DNA of 64,000 nt from an uncultured Erythrobacter sp. (lineage in GTDB: Bacteria > Pseudomonadota > Alphaproteobacteria > Sphingomonadales > Sphingomonadaceae): assembly GCA_947488755.1 (NCBI GenBank), contig CANLAD010000001.1, forward strand, positions 1,502,247 through 1,566,246, written 5' to 3'. Below are positions 8,950 to 17,979 of the stretch, piece after piece. A program made the translations under genes and the position numbers. Positions within the stretch are counted from its first letter, which is position 1. Each line of letters begins with the position of its first letter. Below the pieces are notes generated by a model. The model had not been told where the DNA came from. It made no database searches and saw only the letters and a program-made list of their open reading frames with translations.

Positions 8950-9701
8950 CCCGCTTCGCGCTCACGATCGAATTCGACGGCACGCCATTCCAGGGCTTCC
9001 AGCGCCAGAAGCATGGGCCGAGCGTGCAGCAGGCGATCGAGGAAGCCCTGCATCGCATCACGGGGGAGGACACGGGCGTACACAGCGCCGGACGGACCGA
9101 TACCGGCGTTCATGCGCTCGCGATGCGGGCGCATGTCGATGTCGCGAAAGACCTGACGCCGTTCCGCCTGATGGAAGCGCTCAACGCGCAACTTCGCCCC
9201 CAGCCCATCGCGGTGCTCGCCTGTGAGGAAGTTCCGGACGATTGGCATGCGCGCTTTTCGTGCACCGGGCGGCGCTATCTTTACCGCATCCTCAACCGCC
9301 GCGCGCCGACGACTTTCCTGCGCGATCGTGTCTGGCAGGTCGCGCCAAAACTCGATGTGGACGCCATGCATAGCGCCGCGCAGGTGCTGGTCGGGCGGCA
9401 CGATTTCACCACGTTCCGCTCGGTCGGATGCCAGGCGAAGGATCCGGTCAAGACGCTCGACCGGCTCGGTGTGGAACAGGTGGAGACCCCCTTCGGCCGC
9501 GAAATTCACATCCATGCCGAAGCGCGCAGTTTCCTCCATCATCAGGTGCGCTCAATGGTCGGGTGCCTGAAATTCGTCGGCGTCGGCACATGGGACGAGG
9601 CGCGGCTGGCGACGGCGCTCGAAGCGCGCGATAGGCAAGAGCTGGGCCTGAACGCGCCGCCTTATGGACTGTATTTCGTCGAGGCGGTTTATCCGGACTG
9701 A
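8946..9701 (+). CDS. truA: tRNA pseudouridine(38-40) synthase TruA
   Basis: 251 aa. The TTG start at 8946 overlaps the fmt stop (TTGA) and gives the standard N-terminus [20 protein letters not shown]. The catalytic aspartate lies in [10 protein letters not shown] near residue 52. [11 protein letters not shown] near residue 198 is the second conserved block. TruA modifies uridines in the tRNA anticodon stem-loop. It is one of the clearest rare-start calls in the window, because no ATG would give a complete first strand. Confidence 0.94.
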   Translation: MTRFALTIEFDGTPFQGFQRQKHGPSVQQAIEEALHRITGEDTGVHSAGRTDTGVHALAMRAHVDVAKDLTPFRLMEALNAQLRPQPIAVLACEEVPDDWHARFSCTGRRYLYRILNRRAPTTFLRDRVWQVAPKLDVDAMHSAAQVLVGRHDFTTFRSVGCQAKDPVKTLDRLGVEQVETPFGREIHIHAEARSFLHHQVRSMVGCLKFVGVGTWDEARLATALEARDRQELGLNAPPYGLYFVEAVYPD

Positions 9702-9714
9702 CTATAGCCATCCC

Positions 9715-9789
9715 GTCATTGCGAGCGTAGCGCGGCAATCCAGTTCCGCCGTGACTGGATCGCCGCGCGCTTGCGGCGCTCGCGACGAC
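9715..9789. repeat. Intergenic inverted repeat, copy 2 (REP/BIME-like)
   Basis: Between truA and the dehydrogenase at 9812. The left arm begins GTCATTGCGAGCG and ends GGCAATCCAG. The right arm, read on the minus strand, begins GTCGTCGCGAGCG and ends GGCGATCCAG. It is the same family as 7285-7385 but shorter and better paired, and should fold into one long hairpin. Confidence 0.75.
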
Positions 9790-9811
9790 GACAACAAGGA
9801 GACCCCGCCCC

Positions 9812-10924
9812 ATGACCACCACCGGCAAACAACTCTTCACCACCCTCACCTCCGACGGCAAGCTCACGCTTGAGATCAGCGAGGAAACCTTTCCCGAGCC
9901 GACGGGCAATCAGGTGCTGGTCAAGATGGAAGCCGCGCCGATCAACCCATCGGACCTCGCAATCCTCACCGGGGCAGCGGATTTCGACAATGCGGAGTAT
10001 TCGCCAGGCACGGTGGTCGCCGATATGCCTGAACCGTTCCTTTCGGGGCAGAAGGGCCGCCACGGTCAGCGCCTGCCCGCCGGTAACGAAGGCGCGGGCG
10101 AAGTCGTTGCGGCAGGCGATGGCGACATGGCACAAGCGCTGGTGGGTCAGCGGGTCGCCTGCGTGCCGGGCAACGCCTTCTCGCAATACGCCATCGCCGA
10201 TGCGATGATGTGCCTGCCGCTGGGCGAACACGACGCGGAAACCGGCGCATCCAGCTTCGTCAATCCGATGACCGCGCTGGGCTTCGTCGAGACCGCAAAG
10301 ATGGAGGGCCACGAGGCCATCGTCCACCTCGCCGCCGCATCGAACCTTGGGCGGATGCTCAACAGGATCTGCCTCGAAGACGGGATGAAGCTCGTCAACA
10401 TCGTGCGCCGCGACGAGCACATGAAGCTGCTAAAGGATCTGGGCGCGACCCACGTCGTCAATTCCTCCGACGACGATTACATGAAGCAACTGCGTGCCGC
10501 GATCGACGAGACGGGCGCGTTTCTCGGCTTCGACCCGATTGGCGGCGGGCAGAACACCGATCATGTGCTCAAGGCGATGGAACAGGTCGCGTCCTCCCGC
10601 ATGGACGAGTATTCGCGCTATGGCTCGAACCAGGACAAGAAGATGTACATGTATGGACGGCTCGACCTCAGCCCGACGATCCTGACGCCGTCCTATGGCC
10701 TGCAATGGACCGTATCGGGCTGGCTGCTGACGCCGTTCCTGCAGAAGGTCGGGATGGAAAAGGTCGTCGCAATGCGCACCCGTGTGCAGCAGAACCTGAC
10801 CGGCACGTTCGCTTCCGAATACAAGGAAACGGTCGATCTGGAAGGAATGCTCACCAAGGACGCGATCACCGATTATCGCCAGATGAAGACCGGAGAGAAG
10901 TACCTGGTGAAGCCTTGGGGCTGA
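9812..10924 (+). CDS. MDR-family zinc-independent dehydrogenase / quinone reductase-like
   Basis: 370 aa. The N-terminal GroES-like domain includes VLVKMEAAPINPSDLAILTG and GNEGAGEVVAAG. The nucleotide-binding domain includes VHLAAASNLGRMLNRIC and VNIVRRDEHMKLLKDLGATHVVNS. The structural and catalytic zinc cysteines of classical alcohol dehydrogenases are absent, which fits the quinone-oxidoreductase branch. The substrate is unknown. AAGGAG lies just upstream of the ATG. It is convergent with the asparaginase gene, 10 bases apart. Confidence 0.8.
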   Translation: MTTTGKQLFTTLTSDGKLTLEISEETFPEPTGNQVLVKMEAAPINPSDLAILTGAADFDNAEYSPGTVVADMPEPFLSGQKGRHGQRLPAGNEGAGEVVAAGDGDMAQALVGQRVACVPGNAFSQYAIADAMMCLPLGEHDAETGASSFVNPMTALGFVETAKMEGHEAIVHLAAASNLGRMLNRICLEDGMKLVNIVRRDEHMKLLKDLGATHVVNSSDDDYMKQLRAAIDETGAFLGFDPIGGGQNTDHVLKAMEQVASSRMDEYSRYGSNQDKKMYMYGRLDLSPTILTPSYGLQWTVSGWLLTPFLQKVGMEKVVAMRTRVQQNLTGTFASEYKETVDLEGMLTKDAITDYRQMKTGEKYLVKPWG

Positions 10925-10934
10925 TCGCGGCGCG

Positions 10935-11933
10935 TTACGGATTGTCGAACGCTGCCTGGATCGCTGCCAGATCGGTCACGCCGTTGGCGAGCAGCACTTT
11001 CAGCAGGATTCGCGCCTTCTGCGGATTGAGCGCGCGTGCCGCCACGCAGCGATTGGCTGTGTCCTCCGGCTCGCGGTCGACGATGCCTTCGTCGACCCGG
11101 CTGGCGCGCACGACAATGAGGCCCGCTTCGGCTCGGCGCGCAAGTTCGGCTTCGATACCCTCCGGCATGTTTCCCTCGCCCACCCCGGCGACCACGATGC
11201 CGCTGGCAACCGGTTCGCCGTCGCGCGCATCCGCCAGCCGTGAGACTATCTGAGGCCCTAATCCGGCGCAGGCGTAGAGGACCGGAACGCGTGGCCATTC
11301 CTGCGGGAACGCGAACCGCGCGCCCTCGCCCGTGCGCCAGGCGCTGCCAAACCATTCGAGCGCGCTTGGCGTCACAAGCGCTATGCCGCCGCGTGGGAAT
11401 CCGCGAAAGGCATCGTCGGTGCCGCGCGTCCGAACCTTCCTCGCATCGCGCGCGGCGAGAACACGGTCGCCCATCACCAGCAGCACGCCGCGCCCGCTCG
11501 CATCGCCATCGCCCGCCACACGCACCGCGTTGACGAAATTGCGCATCCCGTCCGACCCAACCGCATCGGCTGGCCGCATCGCACCGACCAGCACAACCGG
11601 CTTCGCGACAGGCAGGGTGAGATCGAGCGCGAATGCCGTTTCTTCCGCCGTATCGGTCCCATGAGTGACGACGATGCCGTCGACTTCGGGATCGTCCATC
11701 GCTTGCATGATCGCGCGGTGGAGCGGCTCCCACACGCCCGGTCCGATGTCCTTGGAATCGATATTGGCGATCTGCCGCCCTGTCAGCCGCGCCGCCATTC
11801 CAAGCCGGTCCGCATCGGCCAGCCATTGTTCCACACCGATTTGGCCAGCGCGATAATCGTGCGCCATCGCATCACCCGCTATCCCGGCAATGGTGCCGCC
11901 GGTGGCAAGAACGAGGATGCGCGGCTTGTTCAT
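10935..11933 (-). CDS. L-asparaginase
   Basis: 332 aa. The N-terminal motif LVLATGGTIAG carries the nucleophilic Thr, and VTHGTDTAEETAFAL near residue 92 carries the second catalytic Thr-Asp pair. The protein has the two-domain asparaginase/glutaminase fold length. There is no obvious signal peptide (MNKPRILVLATGG begins directly with the first strand), so it is probably cytoplasmic. It hydrolyses asparagine to aspartate and ammonia. Single gene, convergent with 9812. Confidence 0.9.
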   Translation of the reverse strand: MNKPRILVLATGGTIAGIAGDAMAHDYRAGQIGVEQWLADADRLGMAARLTGRQIANIDSKDIGPGVWEPLHRAIMQAMDDPEVDGIVVTHGTDTAEETAFALDLTLPVAKPVVLVGAMRPADAVGSDGMRNFVNAVRVAGDGDASGRGVLLVMGDRVLAARDARKVRTRGTDDAFRGFPRGGIALVTPSALEWFGSAWRTGEGARFAFPQEWPRVPVLYACAGLGPQIVSRLADARDGEPVASGIVVAGVGEGNMPEGIEAELARRAEAGLIVVRASRVDEGIVDREPEDTANRCVAARALNPQKARILLKVLLANGVTDLAAIQAAFDNP

Positions 11934-12016
11934 GGATGCGCCCTTAGCGAGCTCGCGTTACCTAGGCCACCGAGCCGGTTGATTTTGACGGCGCCGCCGT
12001 TAGATAGCGCGACCAA

Positions 12017-12092
12017 GGGCGATTAGCTCAGTTGGTAGAGCATCTCGTTTACACCGAGAGGGTCGGCAGTTCGAGCCTGTCATCGCCCACCA
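12017..12092 (+). tRNA. tRNA-Val (anticodon TAC), CCA encoded
   Basis: GGGCGAT (12017-12023) pairs with ATCGCCC (12082-12088), followed by A and an encoded CCA. The D arm GCTCAGTTGGTAGAGC, the anticodon arm TCTCG-TTTACAC-CGAGA and the T arm GTTCGAGCC are complete. The loop gives anticodon TAC, reading valine GUA/GUG codons. Confidence 0.97.
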
Positions 12093-12106
12093 GTATTTTG
12101 CGACAC

Positions 12107-12129
12107 AAAACCATCCGGAGGATGGTTTT
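12107..12129 (+). terminator. Rho-independent terminator of tRNA-Val
   Basis: AAAACCATCC (12107-12116), loop GGA, GGATGGTTTT (12120-12129): a perfect 10-base stem ending in four T residues, starting 14 bases after the tRNA. Confidence 0.8.
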
Positions 12130-12273
12130 GGCCAAAATGCTCCCGAAGAACAGGGCGCGCGCGCCCCTTCATTCGACCCTTCCGGCAAACGTCACAATGG
12201 ATGCAACGATTGCGCTTTGCGCAAGGGTCCTGGTCTGGCAATCCACCACTGGCGAGATCGGGGGGACGGGGCG

Positions 12274-13584
12274 ATGTACAGGCTTTCAATAGCAATTGCC
12301 GGGTGTGGTCCCGCGGGCCTTGCGGCTGCCTTGCTGCTGCAGGCGCAGGGGCATGAAGTCGTCGTCTTCGACCAGTTTGACGAGCCCGGTCCGGCCGGGT
12401 CAGGATTGATGATCCAGCCGACCGGGCTGGCGGTGCTGGAACGACTCGGTCTCGCGACTGCGACGCTGCGCCATGGCAGCCGGATCGACGGCTTGCTCGG
12501 CATCGAAGAGCGCGGGCGGATCGGTCTCGATGCGCCCTATTCGCGGCTTGGCGTCCCAGGCGCGTTCGGGATCGGCATTCATCGCGCCAGCCTGTTCGGC
12601 ATCCTGCACCGCGCCGCGCGTGGGCGCGATATCGTTATCGAAACAGGGCATCGCGTAACCGGCAGCCTGCTGACGAGCAGGGGCCGACGGCTGACCTTTG
12701 CATCGTGCGAACCGTCCCCAGAATTCGACTTTGTCGTCGATGTCAGCGGTCGCGGCACGGTCTTCGATGAGGCGACCGGCGGCGAGCTTGAATTCGGGGC
12801 GCTATGGGCCAATCTTCCAAGTGAACCCGGCGATCCATTCGCCGACAATGTATTGGAACAGCGCTATCGCAAGGCCGCGCAGATGGTCGGGGTGCTTCCG
12901 ATCGGCACGCGCCATGACCGGACCTTGCCCGAAGTCGCTTTCTTCTGGTCGCTCAAATGTGCGGACCATCCTGCCTGGCTGCAGACACCGCTGGAGGAAT
13001 GGAAGGGTGAAGTCCGCGCGCTGTGGCCCGATACGGACGTGTTGCTGGACCGGATCGAAAGCCGCGAACAGCTCACTTTCGCGCGCTATGCGCATCGCAC
13101 ATTAACGCGTCCGGTGGCGCCTCGCATGATTGCCATTGGAGATGCTTGGCATTCCGCGAGCCCGCAACTGGGTCAGGGCGCGAACATGGCGCTGCTCGAT
13201 GCCTGGAGCCTCGCGCGAGGTATTCAGGAGGGCCGCACGCTGGATGAAAAGCTGCGCCTCGCAATATCGTGGCGGCGCGATCATGTGTGGCTGTATCAAT
13301 GGGTGACGAAGCTGTTCACGCCGCTCTACCAATCCGATGCAACCTGGCATTCGGCAGTGCGCGATCGACTGCTCGCCCCTTCATCGCAGGTCTGGCCGAT
13401 CTCCGCGATCCAGGCGCAATTGATGAGTGGACTGTTCGGCTTCCCGCTCGCGCCGCTGGGGCTCGCGCCGCCCGATTATGAAGCGCTCGCGCGCGTGGCG
13501 CGGTCGGCGGCGCCGCACTCTCTTGCGCCCTGCTCCACAGCTTCCCGCACTAGCGCGATGGCGTCTTCGCTGTCCCACGCATAG
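12274..13584 (+). CDS. FAD-dependent monooxygenase (UbiH/PHBH superfamily)
   Basis: 436 aa from the ATG at 12274, placed directly before the first strand MYRLSIAIAGCGPAGLAAALL, whose GCGPAG binds the FAD ADP moiety. The second FAD motif, GDAWHSASPQLGQGANMALLDAW, lies near residues 291-313. This is the aromatic-ring hydroxylase fold; the substrate is unknown. The C-terminal 36 codons overlap the opposite-strand thioredoxin gene (13476-14108) by 109 bases, which is unusual. One of the two tails may be poorly conserved. Confidence 0.82.
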   Translation: MYRLSIAIAGCGPAGLAAALLLQAQGHEVVVFDQFDEPGPAGSGLMIQPTGLAVLERLGLATATLRHGSRIDGLLGIEERGRIGLDAPYSRLGVPGAFGIGIHRASLFGILHRAARGRDIVIETGHRVTGSLLTSRGRRLTFASCEPSPEFDFVVDVSGRGTVFDEATGGELEFGALWANLPSEPGDPFADNVLEQRYRKAAQMVGVLPIGTRHDRTLPEVAFFWSLKCADHPAWLQTPLEEWKGEVRALWPDTDVLLDRIESREQLTFARYAHRTLTRPVAPRMIAIGDAWHSASPQLGQGANMALLDAWSLARGIQEGRTLDEKLRLAISWRRDHVWLYQWVTKLFTPLYQSDATWHSAVRDRLLAPSSQVWPISAIQAQLMSGLFGFPLAPLGLAPPDYEALARVARSAAPHSLAPCSTASRTSAMASSLSHA

Positions 13585-14108
13585 GCGCCCGATACGCGCA
13601 GCATTTCACGCCCTTGCCCGTCGAACAGTATCGTCAGCGGCAATTGCCCGTTCTCACTAAATTTATCGGTAAGTTCGGCTTGCGGGTCGAGCCAGGGTTC
13701 GAGATTTGCAAAGTCCCGCTCGGCAAAAAACGGCGTGACGACCTCCGCCCCGCGCAGATCCTGGCTGATCGTAAGCACCCGCACCTCGCCATCCAGCTCG
13801 CTTGCAAGCGTGTCGAGCATCGGCATTTCCACCACGCACGGCGCGCACCAGGTCGCCCAAAAGTTCACCAAAATCGGACCTTCGATCGCAGAAAGGTCCA
13901 GCGTCTTGCCGTCCGGGTCGCTCAATGTCATCGCCGGGAGCGGCGTTCCGGAATAGTCGCGGATCACCTCGCCAGACTGGGCTGCCGTTGCCACCTTCGC
14001 CGACTGCGCGCCGTCTTGCGCCGGCTCCTCCGGCCCCCTATCGCAGCCCCCCGATACCCCCGCCACCAGCGCGGCACACAGCACCGAGACGAGAACCGGA
14101 CGCGACAT
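13476..14108 (-). CDS. TlpA-like thioredoxin, exported (possible lipoprotein)
   Basis: 210 aa from the ATG at 14108. The N-terminus [22 protein letters not shown] is a signal sequence with a weak lipobox ending at Cys22. The TlpA/ResA thioredoxin domain has the redox motif WATWCAPC and the [11 protein letters not shown] strand. It should act in the periplasm as a thiol reductase, for example in cytochrome maturation. Its start codon overlaps the start of the divergent argH gene, and its tail overlaps the FAD monooxygenase gene by 109 bases. Confidence 0.85.
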   Translation of the reverse strand: MSRPVLVSVLCAALVAGVSGGCDRGPEEPAQDGAQSAKVATAAQSGEVIRDYSGTPLPAMTLSDPDGKTLDLSAIEGPILVNFWATWCAPCVVEMPMLDTLASELDGEVRVLTISQDLRGAEVVTPFFAERDFANLEPWLDPQAELTDKFSENGQLPLTILFDGQGREMLRVSGAYAWDSEDAIALVREAVEQGARECGAADRATRASAS

Positions 14109-15552
14109 GTCGAATTCCTCAAAATCGTCTAATGAAACCGGGGCAAACCGCCGATCGAACCAGATGTGGGGCGGGCGTTTCGCCGATGGACCTAGCGCGG
14201 TGATGCGCGAAATCAATGCCTCGATCCCGTTCGACAAGGCGCTGTGGCGCGAGGATATCCGCGCATCGAGGGCGCATGTCGCGATGCTTGGCGCGCAGGG
14301 AATCGTCTCATCGGAGGATGCGGCAACGATCCGCGACGGGTTGGACCAGATCGCCAGCGAATACGAGCGCGACGGCGTGCCCGAGGAGTGGGATCTGGAA
14401 GACATCCACATGACGGTCGAGGCGCGCCTGACCGAACTGATCGGGCCGGTCGCAGGCCGCCTCCACACCGCGCGCAGCCGCAACGATCAGGTCGCAACCG
14501 ATTTCCGCATGTGGGTGCGCGCCGCCAACGACCGGGCAATCGCCGCTATACGCGCACTGCGTAGCGCCTTGGTCGAGCGCGCGGGCGAACATGCCGACAC
14601 TATCATGCCCGGCTTCACCCATTTGCAAACCGCGCAGCCGGTAACGCTCGGCCACCACCTGATGGCTTATCACGAGATGTTTGCGCGCGACGAAGCGCGC
14701 TTTGCCGCCGCGCAGGAGCGGCTTGACGAATGCCCGCTTGGCTCCGCAGCGCTGGCGGGCACCGGCTATCCGATCGATCGCGAAGCAACGGCGCAGGCGC
14801 TCGGGTTTGCCAGGCCGACACGCAATTCGCTCGACGCCGTTTCCGATCGCGACTTCGCGCTCGATTACCTTACCGCGGCGAGCCAGTGCGCGATCCACCT
14901 CTCGCGCCTCGCCGAAGAGCTGATAATCTGGGCGAGCCAGCCGTTCGGCTTCGCCTCGCTACCGGACAGTCTTTCCACCGGCTCCTCGATCATGCCGCAA
15001 AAGCGCAATCCCGACGCCGCCGAGTTGGTGCGCGGCCATGCCGGACGGATCATCGGTTCGATGACCGCGCTCAGCGTCACCATGAAGGGTCTGCCACTCG
15101 CCTATTCCAAGGATATGCAGGACGACAAACCGCCCCTGTTCGAAGCCGCGGGGCTGCTCGACCTGTCGCTCGCCGCGATGGCTGGCATGATCGCGGAGAC
15201 GACCTTCAACGCCGAGCGGATGCGCGCCGCTGCGCAGGCCGGACACGCGACCGCGACCGATCTTGCCGACTGGCTGGTGCGCGAGGCCGACGTGCCGTTT
15301 CGCGAAGCGCACCATATCGTGGGCGAAGCGGTCAAGCTGGCGGACAGCAAGGCGTGCAGCCTCGACGACTTGCCGCTGGAAGACTTGCAGGCCATCGACA
15401 AGCGGATTGACGCGCGCGTGTTCGACGCGCTGTCGATCGATGCGTCTGTCGCCAGCCGCGCCTCCTATGGCGGCACCGCGCCCGATCAGGTAAAGCAGCG
15501 CGTCGCCGAGGCGAAGGCTATGCTTCGCGACTTGGAATCCACGGAGGAATGA
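14107..15552 (+). CDS. argH: Argininosuccinate lyase
   Basis: 481 aa from the ATG at 14107, or 462 aa from the ATG at 14164 ([11 protein letters not shown]), where most homologues begin. The family signature [12 protein letters not shown] lies near residues 294-305, and HTARSRNDQ near 119-127 binds substrate. The enzyme makes arginine and fumarate in the last step of arginine synthesis. The upstream start overlaps the divergent tlpA start in the shared bases CATG; the downstream start would leave a 55-base gap for promoters. It overlaps the next lipoprotein gene by 4 bases. Confidence 0.95.
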   Translation: MSNSSKSSNETGANRRSNQMWGGRFADGPSAVMREINASIPFDKALWREDIRASRAHVAMLGAQGIVSSEDAATIRDGLDQIASEYERDGVPEEWDLEDIHMTVEARLTELIGPVAGRLHTARSRNDQVATDFRMWVRAANDRAIAAIRALRSALVERAGEHADTIMPGFTHLQTAQPVTLGHHLMAYHEMFARDEARFAAAQERLDECPLGSAALAGTGYPIDREATAQALGFARPTRNSLDAVSDRDFALDYLTAASQCAIHLSRLAEELIIWASQPFGFASLPDSLSTGSSIMPQKRNPDAAELVRGHAGRIIGSMTALSVTMKGLPLAYSKDMQDDKPPLFEAAGLLDLSLAAMAGMIAETTFNAERMRAAAQAGHATATDLADWLVREADVPFREAHHIVGEAVKLADSKACSLDDLPLEDLQAIDKRIDARVFDALSIDASVASRASYGGTAPDQVKQRVAEAKAMLRDLESTEE

Positions 15553-15797
15553 TGCGCGCCCATCGATTGCTGATCGCGACCCTCGCGCTCTCCAGTCTTG
15601 CTGCGTGCGGATCGCGCGCCGCGCTCGAGCCGGTGGCTGGCGCGGATTTGCCGCCCGCGCCCTATGGTGCGGAAGTCCGGCCCGAGGCTGAGGAACTGCT
15701 CGAACTCGAAGCACTGGCCGCGCCTGAACGTAGCGTAGAATTGCGTCGCCGCTCTGAAGAGCGCGAAGACGACCCCTTCGATCTGCCCCCGGAATAG
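15549..15797 (+). CDS. Small lipoprotein between argH and lysA
   Basis: 82 aa. The signal peptide [22 protein letters not shown] has a good lipobox, LAAC. The mature part is rich in Glu, Arg and Pro and has no recognisable domain. Small lipoproteins of the YifL/LptM type often precede lysA in proteobacteria; in E. coli LptM helps LPS-transport assembly. Position and size agree with that, but the sequence match is limited to the lipobox region. The start overlaps the argH stop by 4 bases. Confidence 0.75.
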   Translation: MMRAHRLLIATLALSSLAACGSRAALEPVAGADLPPAPYGAEVRPEAEELLELEALAAPERSVELRRRSEEREDDPFDLPPE

Positions 15798-15807
15798 CGA
15801 CGCATAT

Positions 15808-17067
15808 ATGGATCATTTCGAGCTGAAGAATGGCGTGATGCACGCCGAGGATGTGTCGATGCCACGCATCGCGGAAGAGGTCGGCACGCCGGTATACGTC
15901 TATTCGCGCGCGACGCTCGAACGTCATGCGCGTGTCTTTCGCGAGGCGCTGGGCGATGTGCCGGACAAGCTGATCGCATTTGCGGTCAAGTCCAATCCCA
16001 ATCTCGCCGTGCTCAGGGTGCTTTCGCAGCAGGGCTACGGCGCGGATGTGGTGTCCGGCGGCGAAATGCGGCGCGCGCTGGCGGCAGGCATGGCGCCGGG
16101 CGACATCGTGTTCTCGGGCGTAGGAAAGACGAGAGTTGAGCTGTCCGACGCGCTCGATGCGGGGATCGGTCAGTTCAATATCGAGAGCGAGGAAGAGGGC
16201 GCGGAGCTCGCCGAACTGGCCACCGACAAGGGGATACGGGCGGCGTGCGCGCTTCGGGTCAACCCCGATGTGGATGCGGGCACGCACGACAAGATTTCGA
16301 CCGGCAAGGCGGACAACAAGTTTGGCGTGCCAATCCGCGATGCCGCACCGATCTTCGGGCGGTTGGCGGGCCTGGCGGGCCTCAACATGCGCGGCGTGGC
16401 GGTCCATATCGGCAGCCAGCTGGGCGATCTCGCCCCGCTCGAAGCCGCATTCGGCAAGCTCGCGGCGCTGGTGCGGGAATTGCGGGACGCGGGTCACACG
16501 ATCACGCATGTCGATCTGGGTGGCGGCCTCGGCGTGCCTTACATGCGCGGCGAGAAACCACCTGCTCCAGCCGAATACGGCGCGATGGTGGCGCGGGTGA
16601 CCAAGGGCTGGGACGTCAAACTGATCTTCGAGCCGGGCCGGGTTATCGCGGGCAATGCGGGCGTATTGCTCACGCGCGTTGTGCGGGTGAAGCGCGGGAT
16701 CAATGACCCCTTCGTAATTGTCGATGCCGCCATGAACGACCTTGCTCGTCCTGCGCTGTACGGGGCCTATCATGATTTCGCGGCGGTCGAGCCCGGCGGC
16801 GATGCCATGCGCGCCAACATCGTCGGCCCGATCTGCGAGACCGGCGACACCTTCGCGATGGGCCGCGAATGCGATCTTCTGGCGGCGGGCGATCTCGCCG
16901 TGTTCCGCACCGCCGGAGCCTATGGCGCGACCATGGCCTCATCCTACAATTCGCGCGGTTTCGTGCCCGAAGTGCTGGTCGATGGCGACCGCTACGCCGT
17001 TGTCGCCGACCGGATCGAGGCGGGAGCGATCATGGACGCTGAGCGTGTGCCGCAATGGCTGCTCTAG
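15808..17067 (+). CDS. lysA: Diaminopimelate decarboxylase
   Basis: 419 aa. The PLP lysine lies in FAVKSNPNLAVL near residue 62. The barrel motifs VHIGSQLGDL and DLGGGLGVPY follow, then EPGRVIAGNAG and the C-terminal active-site block CETGDTFAMGR. It converts meso-diaminopimelate to lysine. It begins 10 bases after the small lipoprotein, completing an argH-lipoprotein-lysA unit. Confidence 0.96.
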   Translation: MDHFELKNGVMHAEDVSMPRIAEEVGTPVYVYSRATLERHARVFREALGDVPDKLIAFAVKSNPNLAVLRVLSQQGYGADVVSGGEMRRALAAGMAPGDIVFSGVGKTRVELSDALDAGIGQFNIESEEEGAELAELATDKGIRAACALRVNPDVDAGTHDKISTGKADNKFGVPIRDAAPIFGRLAGLAGLNMRGVAVHIGSQLGDLAPLEAAFGKLAALVRELRDAGHTITHVDLGGGLGVPYMRGEKPPAPAEYGAMVARVTKGWDVKLIFEPGRVIAGNAGVLLTRVVRVKRGINDPFVIVDAAMNDLARPALYGAYHDFAAVEPGGDAMRANIVGPICETGDTFAMGRECDLLAAGDLAVFRTAGAYGATMASSYNSRGFVPEVLVDGDRYAVVADRIEAGAIMDAERVPQWLL

Positions 17068-17080
17068 ATTATCCGCGCCG

Positions 17081-17947
17081 ATGAGCGAGCTTGCCAGCCT
17101 GCCGCTGTTCCACCGGATCGCCGGGCAGAACGTGCTGGTGCTGGGCGAAGGGCCGGCGGCTGCACCCAAGCGGCGTCTCGTCGAGCGCGCGGGCGGGATC
17201 GTTATCGACGATCAGCAGCGCGCGGTGGACGAAGGCGTGCGGATCGCCTTCATCGCATTCGAGGATGCCAAGGCCTGCGAGGTTGCGGCGATCAATTGCC
17301 GGTGCGCAGGGATGCTCGTCAATGTCGTCGATCGTCCCGACCTGTGCGATTTCACCACTCCGAGTATTCTCGATCGCGATCCGGTGCTGGTTGCGATTGG
17401 TACCAATGGCGCATCGGCCGGGCTGGCGAAGCATGTAAGGTTGCGGCTCGAGCGGATCCTGCCGCAAACGCTGGGACGATTGGCCAAGGCGCTCTTTGCT
17501 GCGCGGCCTGCGCTGCGTGAGCGATATCCCGATGGCAGCGCCCGCCGCCGCGCGATCGACAGCGCGCTTGGAGAGGGAGGCGTGCTCGATCCTTTCAACG
17601 AGCGATCCCACGAGCGGGTCGAAGAATGGAGCTCCGGATCGCTGGAGGTCGAGACACCGCCAACCGGTATCTTCGCCTTCGACCTTTCCAGCGCGGATCC
17701 CGACAATCTGACCATTCGGCAGGCACGCCTTCTGGGCGAGGCGGACGCCGTGTGCTGTGATGGTGCGGTGCCTGCCGCCATGCTTTCGCGCGCGCGAGCC
17801 GATGCGGAGCGCCGCATCTGCGACCCTGCCCGGTGTCGCACGATCAATCGCCCCGATCCGCGATCATCCAGCGCCGCCTGCCCCAAGGCGGACCCAGTGA
17901 ACGCCAACGAACTGACAGTCGTGCTGCGATGGCGGCCCTCCGACTGA
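17081..17947 (+). CDS. Precorrin-2 dehydrogenase / sirohydrochlorin ferrochelatase (CysG N-terminal, Met8-like)
   Basis: 288 aa from the ATG at 17081, 13 bases after lysA. The N-terminus LPLFHRIAGQNVLVLGEG with PAAAPKRRLVERAGG is the NAD-binding core of the siroheme-synthase N domain, and NVVDRPDLCDFTTPSI is its hallmark. The fused methyltransferase half of CysG is missing. Instead the SUMT activity is encoded separately at 47097. Together they would make the siroheme needed by CysI at 48147. The last 60 residues contain extra Cys and are not typical. Confidence 0.85.
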   Translation: MSELASLPLFHRIAGQNVLVLGEGPAAAPKRRLVERAGGIVIDDQQRAVDEGVRIAFIAFEDAKACEVAAINCRCAGMLVNVVDRPDLCDFTTPSILDRDPVLVAIGTNGASAGLAKHVRLRLERILPQTLGRLAKALFAARPALRERYPDGSARRRAIDSALGEGGVLDPFNERSHERVEEWSSGSLEVETPPTGIFAFDLSSADPDNLTIRQARLLGEADAVCCDGAVPAAMLSRARADAERRICDPARCRTINRPDPRSSSAACPKADPVNANELTVVLRWRPSD

Positions 17948-17979
17948 TCCGCCGTCTGACTCACCGAAGCAGACCAAGG

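Noticed and set aside
14959..16773. 604-codon minus-strand frame opposite argH and lysA
   Set aside because: It crosses two well-supported genes, is extremely rich in Arg and His, and has no start signal.
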